The notes under the pieces: model-generated
The model's input: the letters and a program-made list of their open reading frames with translations, nothing else
Databases searched by the model: none
What the model was told of the DNA's origin: nothing
Part shown: positions 7,144 to 7,889 of the stretch, one piece after another
Position numbering within the stretch: the first letter of the stretch is position 1
How the letters are laid out: the number at the start of each line of letters is the position of its first letter
Made by a program: the position numbers and the translations under genes
NCBI RefSeq assembly: GCF_019424165.1
Contig: NZ_JAHZAA010000056.1
Span: forward strand, 1-7,889
DNA length: 7,889 nucleotides
Direction: 5' to 3'
Source: Desulfovibrio sp.
GTDB taxonomy: Bacteria; Desulfobacterota; Desulfovibrionia; Desulfovibrionales; Desulfovibrionaceae

Positions 7144-7889
7144 TCAGGCCCCAGGCTGCGCCTGGGAGACATTCTGATCGGGTACAGGAGCCGCAAGGGG
7201 CGTGTGCGCCTGTTCATTGCAGCCGGATTCGCCACATTCCACGGCCTGAACCGGCCTGGTATATCTAAAAATGTGCCTGGGGCAGGAGGCTACGCACGCT
7301 TCCTGGCAGGCCGGGCCATAGGAGAGACAAAGCATGTGATCTATTTCTATACGGTCATCAACCATGCTTACCGCCTTGGCCGGGCAGGCCTTCACGCACT
7401 TGAGGCACTTGATGCAGCCGACTTTGCATACATCAGAAACTGCCCGCAGCTTTTCACGGGTGTTGCAGTAAACTGAAACTCTGGCCCGCAGCGGCGTCAT
7501 TTCCAGAACCCCGCGTGGACACACGCCTACACAGGTGCCGCAACCAGTACATTTATCCTGGTCGACCTCCACAAGTCCGTTGACAATACGCATGGCATTG
7601 AACGGGCAGGCCTGCACACAGTCGCCGTACCCGATACAGGAAAAGGCGCAACAGTCGGTGCCGCCCCGCATGAGCGAAGCCGCGGCGCACGAGGGCAATC
7701 CTTGATATTCATAGCGCGCGCCGACCTGACCAGCCTGCTTGTCGCAGCGTCGCAGGGCGTACAGCGGTTCGGCTTCGGCCACGGTTTTGCCGGTGAGTTC
7801 GCCCACGGCAATGCTTCCCTCGGGGCCTCCGGCACAGCATTTGTTTGCTGCAATGTTCGGGTCATTGAGCACTGCAACGGCATATCCTT
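7144..7889 (-). CDS. rnfB: RnfB, iron-sulfur subunit of the Rnf complex (5' end missing)
   Basis: Electron entry subunit of the Rnf ferredoxin:NAD+ oxidoreductase, a membrane complex facing the cytoplasm with this subunit. The visible 247 residues begin inside the first cluster domain (GYAVAV, then CCAGGPEG, the usual Cys-x-Gly-Gly end). The missing part should hold the N-terminal membrane anchor and the first cluster cysteines. Then come the RnfB-typical RYEYQG segment and four ferredoxin-type cysteine blocks, in visible numbering: C80/84/90/94, C113/116/119/123, C158/161/164/168 and C187/194/198/202, each ending in Cys-Pro. C141 and C154 add further possible ligands. A tail of about 45 residues follows with C218 and C223. 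The multi-cluster layout resembles the longer RnfB of anaerobes more than the short E. coli form. An internal GTG at 7870-7872 is not the start, as the frame stays open to the window edge. Confidence 0.93.
   Translation of the reverse strand, partial: GYAVAVLNDPNIAANKCCAGGPEGSIAVGELTGKTVAEAEPLYALRRCDKQAGQVGARYEYQGLPSCAAASLMRGGTDCCAFSCIGYGDCVQACPFNAMRIVNGLVEVDQDKCTGCGTCVGVCPRGVLEMTPLRARVSVYCNTREKLRAVSDVCKVGCIKCLKCVKACPAKAVSMVDDRIEIDHMLCLSYGPACQEACVASCPRHIFRYTRPVQAVECGESGCNEQAHTPLAAPVPDQNVSQAQPGA

Noticed and set aside
7870..7872. GTG as the start of RnfB
   Set aside because: The frame is open upstream to the window edge and encodes the expected continuation of the first cluster domain, so this is an internal valine.

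Overview
The window looks like a piece of chromosome from a GC-rich, anaerobic, sulfate-reducer-type deltaproteobacterium, most likely a Desulfovibrionaceae member. The basis is an RnfB followed directly by a Tat-exported ApbE, and a long SbcC/YhaN-type ATPase behind an SbcD/YhaO-type nuclease, with protein sequences of Desulfovibrio style. This placement is inferred from family knowledge, not from a database search. All four recognised genes are on the minus strand, so the window is read from right to left.

Right end (7889 to 6089): the 3' part of rnfB runs off the right edge. Eleven bases after it comes apbE. Together they are the tail of an rnf operon, which encodes a membrane ferredoxin:NAD+ oxidoreductase that couples electron transfer to ion pumping. 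RnfB is the iron-sulfur electron entry subunit. ApbE attaches FMN covalently to the periplasm-facing Rnf flavin subunits (RnfG and RnfD types). A good intrinsic terminator at 5956-6000 closes this operon.

Middle (about 6088 to 5598): an AT-richer intergenic stretch holds the rnf terminator, a candidate sigma-70-type promoter (5634-5662) and a Shine-Dalgarno site for the next operon. It also has a few short repeats but no gene I can support.

Left part (5597 to 208): a two-gene operon with a TGATG stop/start overlap. The first gene encodes an Mre11/SbcD-like metallophosphoesterase (YhaO type). The second encodes a 1355-residue SMC-like ATPase (YhaN type) with head domains at both ends, long coiled coils, no CxxC zinc hook and a pair of hydrophobic segments in the middle. 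They probably form a DNA end-processing or repair complex, possibly tethered to the membrane. A perfect 20-bp hairpin (138-180) follows the operon. Bases 1-137 hold no gene I can support.

I see no mobile element, CRISPR array, tRNA, rRNA or clear new system. The features most worth a second look are the membrane hairpin in the ATPase, the Tat-exported ApbE with a cysteine-rich C-terminus, and the structured intergenic stretch between the two operons.
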